A stretch of DNA of 5,349 nucleotides from Acidobacteriota bacterium (GCA_021810735.1 JAJZIF010000304.1:1-5349), one strand, 5' to 3'. Numbered from the stretch's first letter, positions 1 to 5,349 are shown. The notes: generated by a model not told the origin, from the letters alone. Made by a program: numbers and translations.

Positions 1-1
1 G

Positions 2-55
2 GCTCCCGACATAAATCCAGGAGTCCTCGCGGTCTTGCCGGAATGGTCGTCGTGA
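2..55 (+). CDS. Possible C-terminal end of a gene entering from the left edge
   Basis: Frame 2 is open from the first base to a TGA at 53-55 and reads APDINPGVLAVLPEWSS, a composition that would suit the end of a real protein. With only 17 codons nothing can be said about function, and an open stretch this short is expected by chance. If real, the gene would run towards the S41 peptidase gene (convergent). A competing reading is a minus-strand gene that starts near 122 and leaves through the same edge. Low confidence. Confidence 0.2.
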   Translation, partial: APDINPGVLAVLPEWSS

Positions 56-71
56 CTAGAGTTGGGAGCGC

Positions 72-245
72 GTGGCGGCATTCCTGGGATGGCGCCTTGC
101 GCTCGATGACTATGAGTGGCAAGCCAACCTCCTGGAGAAATTACGGGATAGACGACGGGACGAGCTATTTGGTAGCAGCATTGCCGTTCCGCGACCAGGA
201 TGCGACCGCTGCCATTCCCTGAATAAATTTCCAACTGCACAGTAA
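72..245 (+). CDS. Doubtful small ORF, 57 codons, hypothetical
   Basis: A GTG at 72-74 opens a frame that ends at TAA 243-245; the frame itself is open from the TAG at 57-59. A GGGAG at 64-68 could serve as a ribosome binding site, but only 3 bases separate it from the GTG. The translation is protein-like: a hydrophobic start (AAFLGWRLAL), a charged stretch (LLEKLRDRRRDELFG) and a CDRCH near the end. CDRCH fits the CxxCH haem-attachment pattern, but there is no convincing export signal, so I do not infer a cytochrome. It could also be the 3' remnant of a larger gene or chance. I do not recognise it. Confidence 0.2.
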   Translation: MAAFLGWRLALDDYEWQANLLEKLRDRRRDELFGSSIAVPRPGCDRCHSLNKFPTAQ

Positions 246-350
246 ATTGCTTCCAAGCGTAGCGGAATCGTTGGGGGAGTGTCCACGGAAATTCCAAGAA
301 AAATCATGTGTCTGCAACTCGGCAAAATGACATGTGCGTTCTTGCCCGGT
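246..350. other. Gap downstream of the S41 gene, weak terminator-like sequence
   Basis: No gene is supported here. On the minus strand, just after the S41 stop codon, CATGT (330-334) can pair with ACATG (305-309) and is followed by a run of five T (299-303). The stem is only 5 base pairs with a loop of about 20 bases, so it is a poor Rho-independent terminator candidate, although it lies where one would be expected. Nothing else stands out. Confidence 0.25.
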
Positions 351-1997
351 CTAATGCGCATTTCCGGGAGTTGCGGCGTCGGCCTTCATGGCGATGATCT
401 TCTGTGCAGTGGCTTTCAGGGCTTCTGCCTGGGGAAGCAGCGAGATGGATTTAGCAATCATCGGGTCCCATGCAGCGCGTACCTTCAGTCCCGCCTGTTC
501 GCCAAAGATAGAGGTAAACAACTCGCTCTTGATGCTCATGTCGATCCAATCGCGGGCGCCGCTGATGTCCTCTGTCGTCCACGGAATTTGCTTGCTGGTT
601 AGGAACGCCTCGAAGTCCTTGATGACCGAATCGTCGACCTTGAAGTCTTTCGTCACGGTGTGATTGACAAGGTAGTGGTCGGCAAAGTTGAAAAATGCAT
701 ACTGTTCCATCAGAACATCCTGGAAGTGGTTCGATTTTGGAGCGTCAATGTGCGCGTCCGGGGAAATGCCGCCGCCGCCGTACACAGGCCGTCCGGAGTC
801 GGTCAGTTTGACCTCGCGGTTGGCGTCGCTATGGGGCCTGTCGGAAGTGTTAAAGAAATAGTCGTACATGGAGACGCCTGTGTAATTGCGCTGAATCAAC
901 CGGCCGCTGGGCGTGTAGTAGTGGTAGGTTGTCAGCGCCAGCGCAGTGCTGTCCGACAAGGGATACACGGTCTGCACCAGACCTTTGCCGAATGTGGTTT
1001 CTCCCGCGATCAGAGCGCGGTCGTGGTCCTGAAGTGCGCCGCTCACGATTTCCGCCGCCGATGCTGTTCCGCGATTCACCAGAACGACGATCGGATAGGC
1101 TCGTCCCTGTTCTCCACGGGTGGCGCGATAGGTGATGGGAGGAAAGGCGCGCCCGCGTTGGGAGACAATCACCTGGCCCTTCTCAAGAAAATCTCCGGAA
1201 ACCGAGACCGCTTCGCTTAACAGGCCGCCTGGATTGCCGCGTAGATCGATAATGAGTCCATGAATCGGGCCCATCTGTTGGAGGGCCGCGGCGACTTCCT
1301 GGCCAGTTTCTTCCTCGGCAAAATCCTTGATGTGGATATAGCCGACGCCGGGTTGAATATCGTAGGCAAGATCCACACTGGCGCGTGGAATCTCTGCACG
1401 AATTAAATGAAACACGAGCGGCTGGGGTGTACCTTCCCGGGAAATTGTGATGTCGACCGGCGTGCCTTTCGGACCTTTTAGCATGTTGGCGACGTCCAGC
1501 GTGGTCGCCTCCTTGGCGGGCTTACCGTCCGGACCGGTGCCGTTGATCGCCTTTCCGTTCACGGCCACAATGACATCTCCAGGCCGGATTCCAGCTTTGA
1601 AAGATGGCGTTCCCTCAAATGGGTTGACCACGACAATTTTGTCATTTTGTTGCATGATCTGCATGCCAACGCCGTAATATTTCCCGCTTTCTTCCTCCCG
1701 CATCTCGGCAAAGGCTTTGGGATCATAAAAATTGGAATGGGGATCTAAAACGTGCAGCATGTCGGGGATGGCGCCGTCATAGACCGCGGTGTCGACCAAG
1801 TCCTTGGTCATCGGCTCGGCGTAGTTCTGCTCCACAACGCTATAGACGTTGGTGAACTGCTTGAGGCTGTCCCGTAGAGTAGATTGGTCGTTGGAGGACT
1901 GTGCTCCGACATTGCGATCGAGAAAAGCGCCGGCGGCACCGCAGACGACGAGAAACGCAACGACGAAGAACAACGAGCGACGAGTACGGGAGGTCAT
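351..1997 (-). CDS. Exported S41 carboxy-terminal processing peptidase with PDZ domain
   Basis: This 548-residue protein is a serine protease of the CtpA/Prc family (MEROPS S41), which trims or degrades envelope proteins from their C-terminal ends. Residues 1-33 form a basic, hydrophobic export signal or anchor (RTRR, then LFFVVAFLVV). Residues 45-95 carry the family's N-terminal helices with the LDPHSNFY motif. A PDZ domain covers about 100-200 (YYGVGMQI, GIRPGDVIVAVNG). The protease core follows: DLRGNPGG at 251-258, the nucleophile Ser313 in RGTASAAE, and Lys338 in TFGKGLVQ with Gln342. The Ser-Lys distance of 25 residues equals that of E. coli Prc (430/455). GGGGISPD at 407-414 is typical of the family. 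About 120 residues after 428 are mostly helical-looking and not assigned. The start is the first in-frame ATG giving a signal; AAGGA at 2013-2009 is a weak ribosome binding site 11 bases upstream. It is divergent from the parvulin gene. Confidence 0.95.
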   Translation of the reverse strand: MTSRTRRSLFFVVAFLVVCGAAGAFLDRNVGAQSSNDQSTLRDSLKQFTNVYSVVEQNYAEPMTKDLVDTAVYDGAIPDMLHVLDPHSNFYDPKAFAEMREEESGKYYGVGMQIMQQNDKIVVVNPFEGTPSFKAGIRPGDVIVAVNGKAINGTGPDGKPAKEATTLDVANMLKGPKGTPVDITISREGTPQPLVFHLIRAEIPRASVDLAYDIQPGVGYIHIKDFAEEETGQEVAAALQQMGPIHGLIIDLRGNPGGLLSEAVSVSGDFLEKGQVIVSQRGRAFPPITYRATRGEQGRAYPIVVLVNRGTASAAEIVSGALQDHDRALIAGETTFGKGLVQTVYPLSDSTALALTTYHYYTPSGRLIQRNYTGVSMYDYFFNTSDRPHSDANREVKLTDSGRPVYGGGGISPDAHIDAPKSNHFQDVLMEQYAFFNFADHYLVNHTVTKDFKVDDSVIKDFEAFLTSKQIPWTTEDISGARDWIDMSIKSELFTSIFGEQAGLKVRAAWDPMIAKSISLLPQAEALKATAQKIIAMKADAATPGNAH

Positions 1998-2010
1998 GAA
2001 CCTAGGGTTC
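1998..2010. repeat. Short inverted repeat between RBS and start of the S41 gene
   Basis: GAACC (1998-2002) and GGTTC (2006-2010) are perfect 5-base arms around TAG. The element abuts the S41 start codon and fills the space between it and the AAGGA ribosome-binding candidate. In the mRNA it could form a small hairpin, or in DNA a short operator. At this length chance is a fair explanation. Confidence 0.4.
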
Positions 2011-2165
2011 CTTGGGCTACCTGGATTGGAATCACGCTGCGGTTGGCTGGCAAGGGTGACCGCATAAACTTAAGACTCAGTGTAGCATTGCCGCAGCTGC
2101 GACGGACGCTTTCAGGCGAACTTCCATCGCGTCCGGCGATACTGAATTTTGATGGGCTGGGAAAG

Positions 2166-2262
2166 CGGCACCGGATGCGGTTAGAATGAAAGCAACGGAA
2201 TTGACCTGCATCATGTTGCCATATCCGAACCGGCACCGATCTTGCAATAAAGCCACCGGATT
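2166..2262. repeat. Imperfect direct repeat upstream of the parvulin gene
   Basis: Two copies begin 65 bases apart, at 2166-2202 and 2231-2262. Both start CGGCACCG, pass through an AAT(G)AAAGC segment and end near (C)GGA(A)TT. The second copy is a few bases shorter in the middle. The copies flank the TTGACC at 2201-2206, which belongs to the end of the first copy. They could be paired regulator-binding sites or an old small duplication. The match is by eye and tolerates gaps, so chance is not excluded. Confidence 0.35.
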
Positions 2263-2306
2263 CTAGATGTCATGGCGCAGCAGGCATGGATGGTATGAGT
2301 TAACAA

Positions 2307-4190
2307 ATGAAGTTTCGACCAGTTGTGCGCGTTGTTCTTCCTCTTGCTGTCGTCGTTACCCTGTGCTTTCGCGGCGCGGCGCAAACAACCGGCGATGCCC
2401 CTGTCCAGGGAGCCCCGACAATCGGTGCCAGCACCAATCTGGATTCAAATTCGAACGATCTGACCAGTTTGTACGGAACTCCGGTGGTGGAGATCATTGC
2501 CCGTGTCAACGATCAGGTCATTACCAATGACGACCTGACCCGCGCCCAGACGCAGTTGGCCCAGGAGGCACGCCAGAACAACTGGACCATTGATCAGATC
2601 AACAGTAGCCAAAAAACCCTTCTTCGAGACCTGATCGATCAGCAGCTACTGCTGTCGAAAGGCAAGCAACTAGGAATCACCGGGGACACCGAGCTGATCA
2701 AGCGATTGGACGAGGTTCGTAAAGAGAACCATCTCGACTCTCTCGACGATCTGGAAAAAGCAGTGGAGCAGCAGGGTATTTCGTGGGAGGATTTCAAAGC
2801 CAACATTCGCAACAGCATCATTACTCAGCAGGTGGTGCGGGACGAGGTTGGCAGCAAGTTGCAACTGTCTCAGGCGGAAATTCAAAAATACTATCAGGAC
2901 CACTTAGACAGCTTCACCCGCCAGGAATCCGTTCGCCTGAACGAAATCCTGATTCCGACGAGTGAAAACCCTACCAGCGCCGAACTAGCCGCCGCGGACG
3001 CCAAAGCCAAAGAAGTGGAAGCCAAGCTGAAAGCCGGCGCAAGTTTTACTGAACTGGCGAAACGATATTCCTCCGGTCCAACAGCGCAACAAGGTGGGGA
3101 TCTGGGCGAATTTCATCGCGGCGCTTTGGCGAAGGTATTGGAAGACCAGACCTTCGATCTCCCTGTGGGGGGGTATACAGCGCCGATTCGCACCCGGCAG
3201 GGCTACATTCTTCTCCAGGTCACGGCGCACACTCCAGGGGGCGCCGAGCCGCTGCAGAAGGCTGAGCCGGAGATTGAGCAGGCGCTTTACATGCAAAAGA
3301 TCGAACCTGCTGTGCGGCAGTATCTCACTCGCCTGCGCGATGAGGCCTATATCGACATACGGCCTGGGTACATCGACTCTGGCGCCAGCCCCAATGAATC
3401 CAAGCCGACGTTTGCAGCCTATACCCCACCCCAGCCGAAGAAGAAAAAGAAGAAGGTCAAGACTCGCGAGGTCCGTTACGGGCGCGGTACTGTTCATATG
3501 AAGAACACGGCTACCCAGGTAGCGTCTGCCCCGGCCCTGGGAACAGCGTCTCCAGCGGTTCAAACCGCGTCTGTTGTGCATGGAAAAAATGCGTACGCGA
3601 AGAAGAATGAACCCAAGCCCGTGAAGTTTCGCTTCGGTCGCGCGCCAGCTGCCCCGGTATCAGCCGAGCAGGTTGCTACGTCGGCCATTCCGAATGAGCC
3701 AGCATCCGCCGCAAGTTCGGCGAGTGTGGCAGCGGAAACCGCGACCGCCTCCGACGTGCAGCCACTCGGACCGGATCTGGAACATGCGCCTTTGATCACG
3801 CAGCCCAAAGTAGGCAAATGGCGTTTCAGTGATGAGGCCAACACTAAGGCGGAACGGCGCACGAACAAGAAGCACAAGACTAGCTCCAAGGTGAAGACGG
3901 TCAAGCGCGACAATGCCAAGCCCACAAGCCTGTCCCCCGTCGAGGCTGAAAATGCGAAGGTGCAGGACGCAGCGTTGGGGTTGAATGGGTCCACCGCGAC
4001 GGCGAAGAAGAAACAAAAGAAGGTCACGGTCCGCAACGGCGAGAAAACGCGTTTGAGCGACGAAAAGAAAAAAGGGGAACAAGACAAGGGGAAAGGCACG
4101 TCGATGTCCCCAGCGTCGTCCTCTGGAAGCAGCGGCGAGACGTCATCTCCCGGCCCGGCTTCTTCTTCATCGACTGAACAGCCACAGTAG
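2307..4190 (+). CDS. SurA/PrsA-type periplasmic peptidyl-prolyl isomerase with long basic tail
   Basis: This 627-residue protein is an exported parvulin-type isomerase and chaperone, expected to help fold secreted or outer-membrane proteins. Residues 1-26 are a signal peptide (MKFR, VVRVVLPLAVVVTLCF, then RGAAQ), with cleavage likely near 25-26. The SurA_N-like chaperone region spans about 60-205 (EIIARVNDQVITNDDL; LLRDLIDQQLLLSKGKQLGI). One parvulin domain covers about 207-307, with VRLNEILI, FTELAKRYSSGPTAQQGGDLG and TRQGYILLQV. E. coli SurA has two such domains and 428 residues, so this is a different architecture. A short helical segment follows to about 350. Residues 360-627 are low complexity: six lysines at 378-383, three basic-aromatic motifs (about 386-392, 437-444, 501-507), Ala/Thr/Ser linkers and a Ser-rich end. 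ATG 2307 is the first possible start, because a TAA sits in frame at 2301-2303; no good ribosome binding site precedes it. Isomerase assignment is firm; the tail's role is unknown. Confidence 0.93.
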   Translation: MKFRPVVRVVLPLAVVVTLCFRGAAQTTGDAPVQGAPTIGASTNLDSNSNDLTSLYGTPVVEIIARVNDQVITNDDLTRAQTQLAQEARQNNWTIDQINSSQKTLLRDLIDQQLLLSKGKQLGITGDTELIKRLDEVRKENHLDSLDDLEKAVEQQGISWEDFKANIRNSIITQQVVRDEVGSKLQLSQAEIQKYYQDHLDSFTRQESVRLNEILIPTSENPTSAELAAADAKAKEVEAKLKAGASFTELAKRYSSGPTAQQGGDLGEFHRGALAKVLEDQTFDLPVGGYTAPIRTRQGYILLQVTAHTPGGAEPLQKAEPEIEQALYMQKIEPAVRQYLTRLRDEAYIDIRPGYIDSGASPNESKPTFAAYTPPQPKKKKKKVKTREVRYGRGTVHMKNTATQVASAPALGTASPAVQTASVVHGKNAYAKKNEPKPVKFRFGRAPAAPVSAEQVATSAIPNEPASAASSASVAAETATASDVQPLGPDLEHAPLITQPKVGKWRFSDEANTKAERRTNKKHKTSSKVKTVKRDNAKPTSLSPVEAENAKVQDAALGLNGSTATAKKKQKKVTVRNGEKTRLSDEKKKGEQDKGKGTSMSPASSSGSSGETSSPGPASSSSTEQPQ

Positions 4191-4223
4191 GTTCCTTTCG
4201 CTTTGCCGATTGCGATACTCGGC

Positions 4224-4251
4224 GCGGGCCGCGGCAACCAAGGTTGCCCGC
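4224..4251 (+). repeat. Inverted repeat with two alternative foldings
   Basis: GGCAACC (4233-4239) and GGTTGCC (4242-4248) are perfect 7-base arms around AA; in RNA this would be a 6-pair stem with a CAAG loop. Alternatively GCGGGC (4224-4229) can pair with GCCCGC (4246-4251), which uses part of the same right arm, so the two foldings exclude each other. No T-run follows, so it is not a standard Rho-independent terminator. It lies 25 bases before the start codon of the downstream gene, where it could be a processing site, a transcript-end stabiliser or a leader switch. Function is inferred only. Confidence 0.55.
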
Positions 4252-4263
4252 TAGCCGCATTCC

Positions 4264-4273
4264 GGAAGAGGAG
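4264..4273 (+). promoter_or_regulatory. Ribosome binding site deciding the 4277 start
   Basis: GGAAGAGGAG at 4264-4273 is purine-rich and Shine-Dalgarno-like. GGAAG lies 8 bases and GAGGAG 3 bases before ATG 4277. This favours ATG 4277 over the in-frame TTG at 4244, which lies inside the inverted repeat and has no such site. Confidence 0.7.
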
Positions 4274-4276
4274 CGC

Positions 4277-5272
4277 ATGAAAGATTTCTTCCTTGCTGAT
4301 GCCGCCAGGCATCGCGGTAGTAACATACGCTCACACTTCTTGGTGGCGCAGAAACAACTGCGCGACCGAAGCGATGGCGCTGCCAAGTATCTTTCCCTGA
4401 CATTGTGCGACCGCACCGGACGACTGGATGGACGCGTGTGGGACAACGCCGAGACGTGGTCCGCAAAGTTCGAACAGAATGACTTTGTAGATGTGCGCGC
4501 ATGCGTGGATGAATTCAACGGCAAGCTCCAACTGCGGGTGACGGAAATCACGCGGCTCGATCCAGCCCAAATTGATCTGGGAGATTTCCAGCGCAAGACG
4601 ACGCGCGATATCGAAGGACTGTGGGCGGAACTCCGGTCATCGGTAAACAGCTTCTCCGATCCGGATTTGAAACGACTGGTATTTGCTTTCCTCGACGATC
4701 CGGAAATTGCGCGGCGCTACCGCGCTGCGCCAGCGGCAAAATTTATGCACCATGCCTGGATCGGCGGCCTGTTGGAACATGTTGTCGATCTGATCCAGTT
4801 CTGCGATCTGGCGGCCAGCCATTTCCCGCTGATTCACCGCGACCTGCTGCTGGCGGGAGCAGTTCTGCACGATATCGGGAAGATTTACGAACTGAGTTGG
4901 GGGCGCGGTTTTGAGTACACGCTGGAAGGACAACTGATCGGTCATATCTCCATCGCCACGCGGCTGCTCGATGAAAAAGTGAAATGCCTGCCGGGATTTC
5001 CCAAGCACATCCACACTCTGGTCGAGCACATCATTTTGAGTCATCATGGATCGTTCGAATTCGGATCGCCCAAGCTCCCCATGATTCCCGAAGCCGTGCT
5101 GCTCCACTATCTGGATGATGCGGAAGCCAAAATGCTGGCGATCCAGGAGGCGTGCCAGCCTCTCTCGGAAGGCGCGGCAGCGCCCGTATACATCGATCGA
5201 GTGCGCGCGTTGGATCGGCCGTTAGTGAATACGCGGGCATTTCTTGCCCAGCCAGAGGCGAAGGAAAGTTAG
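4277..5272 (+). CDS. YhaM-type 3'-5' exoribonuclease (OB-fold plus HD domain)
   Basis: This 331-residue protein matches the YhaM/CBF1 family in order and length (B. subtilis YhaM has 314). That family degrades RNA or single-stranded DNA from the 3' end in the cytoplasm using a metal-dependent HD site. Residues about 17-95 form a nucleic-acid-binding OB fold (FLVAQKQLRDR, YLSLTLCDRTGRLDGRVWDN). A linker to about 150 leads to the HD domain, about 155-290. Likely metal ligands are His159 in MHHAWIGGLLEH, His198-Asp199 in AVLHDIGK, His223 in LIGHIS, His256/257 in LSHHGSFEFGSP and Asp280/281 in LHYLDDAEAK. All family hallmarks are present, so it looks active. There is no signal peptide, as expected for a cytoplasmic enzyme. 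ATG 4277 is chosen for its ribosome binding site; a TTG at 4244 would add 11 residues. The EVE-domain gene starts 2 bases after the stop, indicating an operon. A different HD phosphohydrolase substrate is possible but less likely. Confidence 0.9.
   Translation: MKDFFLADAARHRGSNIRSHFLVAQKQLRDRSDGAAKYLSLTLCDRTGRLDGRVWDNAETWSAKFEQNDFVDVRACVDEFNGKLQLRVTEITRLDPAQIDLGDFQRKTTRDIEGLWAELRSSVNSFSDPDLKRLVFAFLDDPEIARRYRAAPAAKFMHHAWIGGLLEHVVDLIQFCDLAASHFPLIHRDLLLAGAVLHDIGKIYELSWGRGFEYTLEGQLIGHISIATRLLDEKVKCLPGFPKHIHTLVEHIILSHHGSFEFGSPKLPMIPEAVLLHYLDDAEAKMLAIQEACQPLSEGAAAPVYIDRVRALDRPLVNTRAFLAQPEAKES
5261..5265 (+). promoter_or_regulatory. Ribosome binding site for the EVE-domain gene
   Basis: AAGGA lies inside the last codons of the exoribonuclease gene, 9 bases before ATG 5275. 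Its place inside the upstream gene supports translation of the two genes from one transcript. Confidence 0.6.
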
Positions 5273-5274
5273 TC

Positions 5275-5349
5275 ATGGACTATCTGCTGAAAACCGAGCC
5301 AGCGTCCTATTCGTTCAGCGATCTGAAACGCGATGGTGAAACCGTCTGG
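5275..5349 (+). CDS. EVE-domain protein, N-terminal part only
   Basis: The first 25 codons are seen before the window ends. The start MDYLLKTEPASYSFSDLKRD matches the EVE domain's opening pattern of a short strand, a K(S/T)EP motif, then S..DL.RDG and a Trp (DGETVW at 20-25). EVE domains belong to the PUA superfamily with YTH and ASCH domains and are thought to bind modified bases in nucleic acids; whole proteins are usually about 150 residues. The gene follows the exoribonuclease by 2 bases and has its own ribosome binding site at 5261-5265, so co-transcription is very likely. The fold assignment rests on 25 residues, but the motif is characteristic. Confidence 0.82.
   Translation, partial: MDYLLKTEPASYSFSDLKRDGETVW

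Larger units (their letters stand above)
1998..2306. promoter_or_regulatory. Divergent intergenic region between S41 and parvulin genes
   Basis: These 309 bases must hold the promoters for both genes, because they are transcribed away from each other. No textbook sigma-70 promoter is visible. For the plus strand, TTGACC at 2201-2206 is a fair -35, but the best -10 near it (TATCCG, 2222-2227) is poor and the spacer is only 15 bases. TAGAAT at 2182-2187 is a good -10 without a matching -35. For the minus strand, TACACT (2084-2079) is a possible -10, also without a clear -35. A 10-base palindrome CGCAGCTGCG lies at 2092-2101, and an imperfect direct repeat lies at 2166-2202 and 2231-2262. The plus-strand frames that cross from the S41 gene into this region are not credible genes. 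Confidence 0.6.
4191..4276. other. Short gap between parvulin and exoribonuclease genes
   Basis: Eighty-six bases separate the TAG of the parvulin gene from the ATG of the next gene. The gap holds a strong inverted repeat at 4224-4251 and the ribosome binding site at 4264-4273. No clear sigma-70 promoter is visible. The two genes may share a transcript, or the hairpin may mark an end or processing point. Confidence 0.5.

Noticed and set aside
213..227. CxxCH motif (CDRCH) as a c-type haem site
   Set aside because: It is found in a short, doubtful frame with no secretion signal and only one motif near the end; a chance match to a short pattern.
110..361. 83-codon minus-strand frame directly after the S41 gene
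   Set aside because: Its ATG overlaps the S41 stop region, but the translation (many Arg/Ser, no motif) is unconvincing and no ribosome binding site is seen; chance is likely.
660..1220. 186-codon open frame on the plus strand inside the S41 gene
   Set aside because: It is antisense to the protease catalytic core, with no family features; a shadow of a real gene.
1935..1946. Cys19 of the S41 protein as a lipoprotein attachment site
   Set aside because: The residues before it (LVV) do not give the Gly/Ala/Ser at -1 expected of a lipobox, and a normal signal or anchor continues past it.
1849..2189. Two plus-strand frames (72 and 101 codons) crossing from the S41 start into the divergent gap
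   Set aside because: Both begin antisense to the signal peptide of the protease and have no convincing start or protein-like character.
2985..3581. 198-codon open frame on the minus strand over the parvulin domain
   Set aside because: It is fully antisense to a clearly conserved domain, and its composition (Arg/Leu/Gly-rich) has no recognisable motif.
4244..4276. TTG 4244 as the start of the exoribonuclease
   Set aside because: It lies in the inverted repeat without a ribosome binding site, while ATG 4277 has a purine-rich site just upstream and gives the usual family N-terminus.
3560..4312. 250-codon open frame on the minus strand over the parvulin tail
   Set aside because: It is the antisense shadow of the Lys/Ser/Ala-rich tail: the opposite strand of AAG/GCC/TCC codons gives Leu/Phe/Arg/Gly-rich nonsense without domains or a good ribosome binding site.

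Overview
The window looks like chromosomal DNA of a moderately GC-rich Gram-negative bacterium. My best guess is Acidobacteriota (Terriglobia/Koribacter-like), based on the style of the exported S41 peptidase and of the parvulin protein with a Lys/Ala/Ser-rich tail. That placement is inference from recalled family features, not a search. I see no insertion sequence, CRISPR array, tRNA, rRNA or clear sign of recent transfer.

Layout. Positions 1-350 hold no gene I can name. There are three short competing open frames: a possible gene end at 2-55, a 57-codon frame at 72-245, and a minus-strand frame running off the left edge from 122. Positions 351-1997 (minus) encode an exported S41 carboxy-terminal processing peptidase with a PDZ domain and an intact Ser/Lys catalytic pair. 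Positions 1998-2306 are a divergent regulatory region of 309 bases. Positions 2307-4190 (plus) encode an exported SurA/PrsA-type peptidyl-prolyl isomerase with one parvulin domain and a disordered basic tail of about 270 residues. After an 86-base gap with a strong inverted repeat, 4277-5272 (plus) encodes a YhaM-type OB-fold plus HD-domain protein, probably a 3'-5' exoribonuclease. Two bases later, at 5275, an EVE-domain (PUA-superfamily) gene begins and is cut by the window edge.

How the genes may work together. The divergent pair are both envelope protein-quality genes: a folding chaperone/isomerase and a PDZ protease. The plus-strand pair after them is a tightly packed RNA-related unit: a predicted exoribonuclease and a predicted modified-base reader. 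Whether the parvulin gene is co-transcribed with this unit is open; the hairpin between them has no U-run and does not look like a standard Rho-independent terminator.

The least explained parts are the parvulin protein's tail, which carries three spaced basic-aromatic motifs, the exoribonuclease/EVE pairing, and an imperfect direct repeat in the divergent intergenic region. I found no clearly new system; most of the window is ordinary core-genome content.
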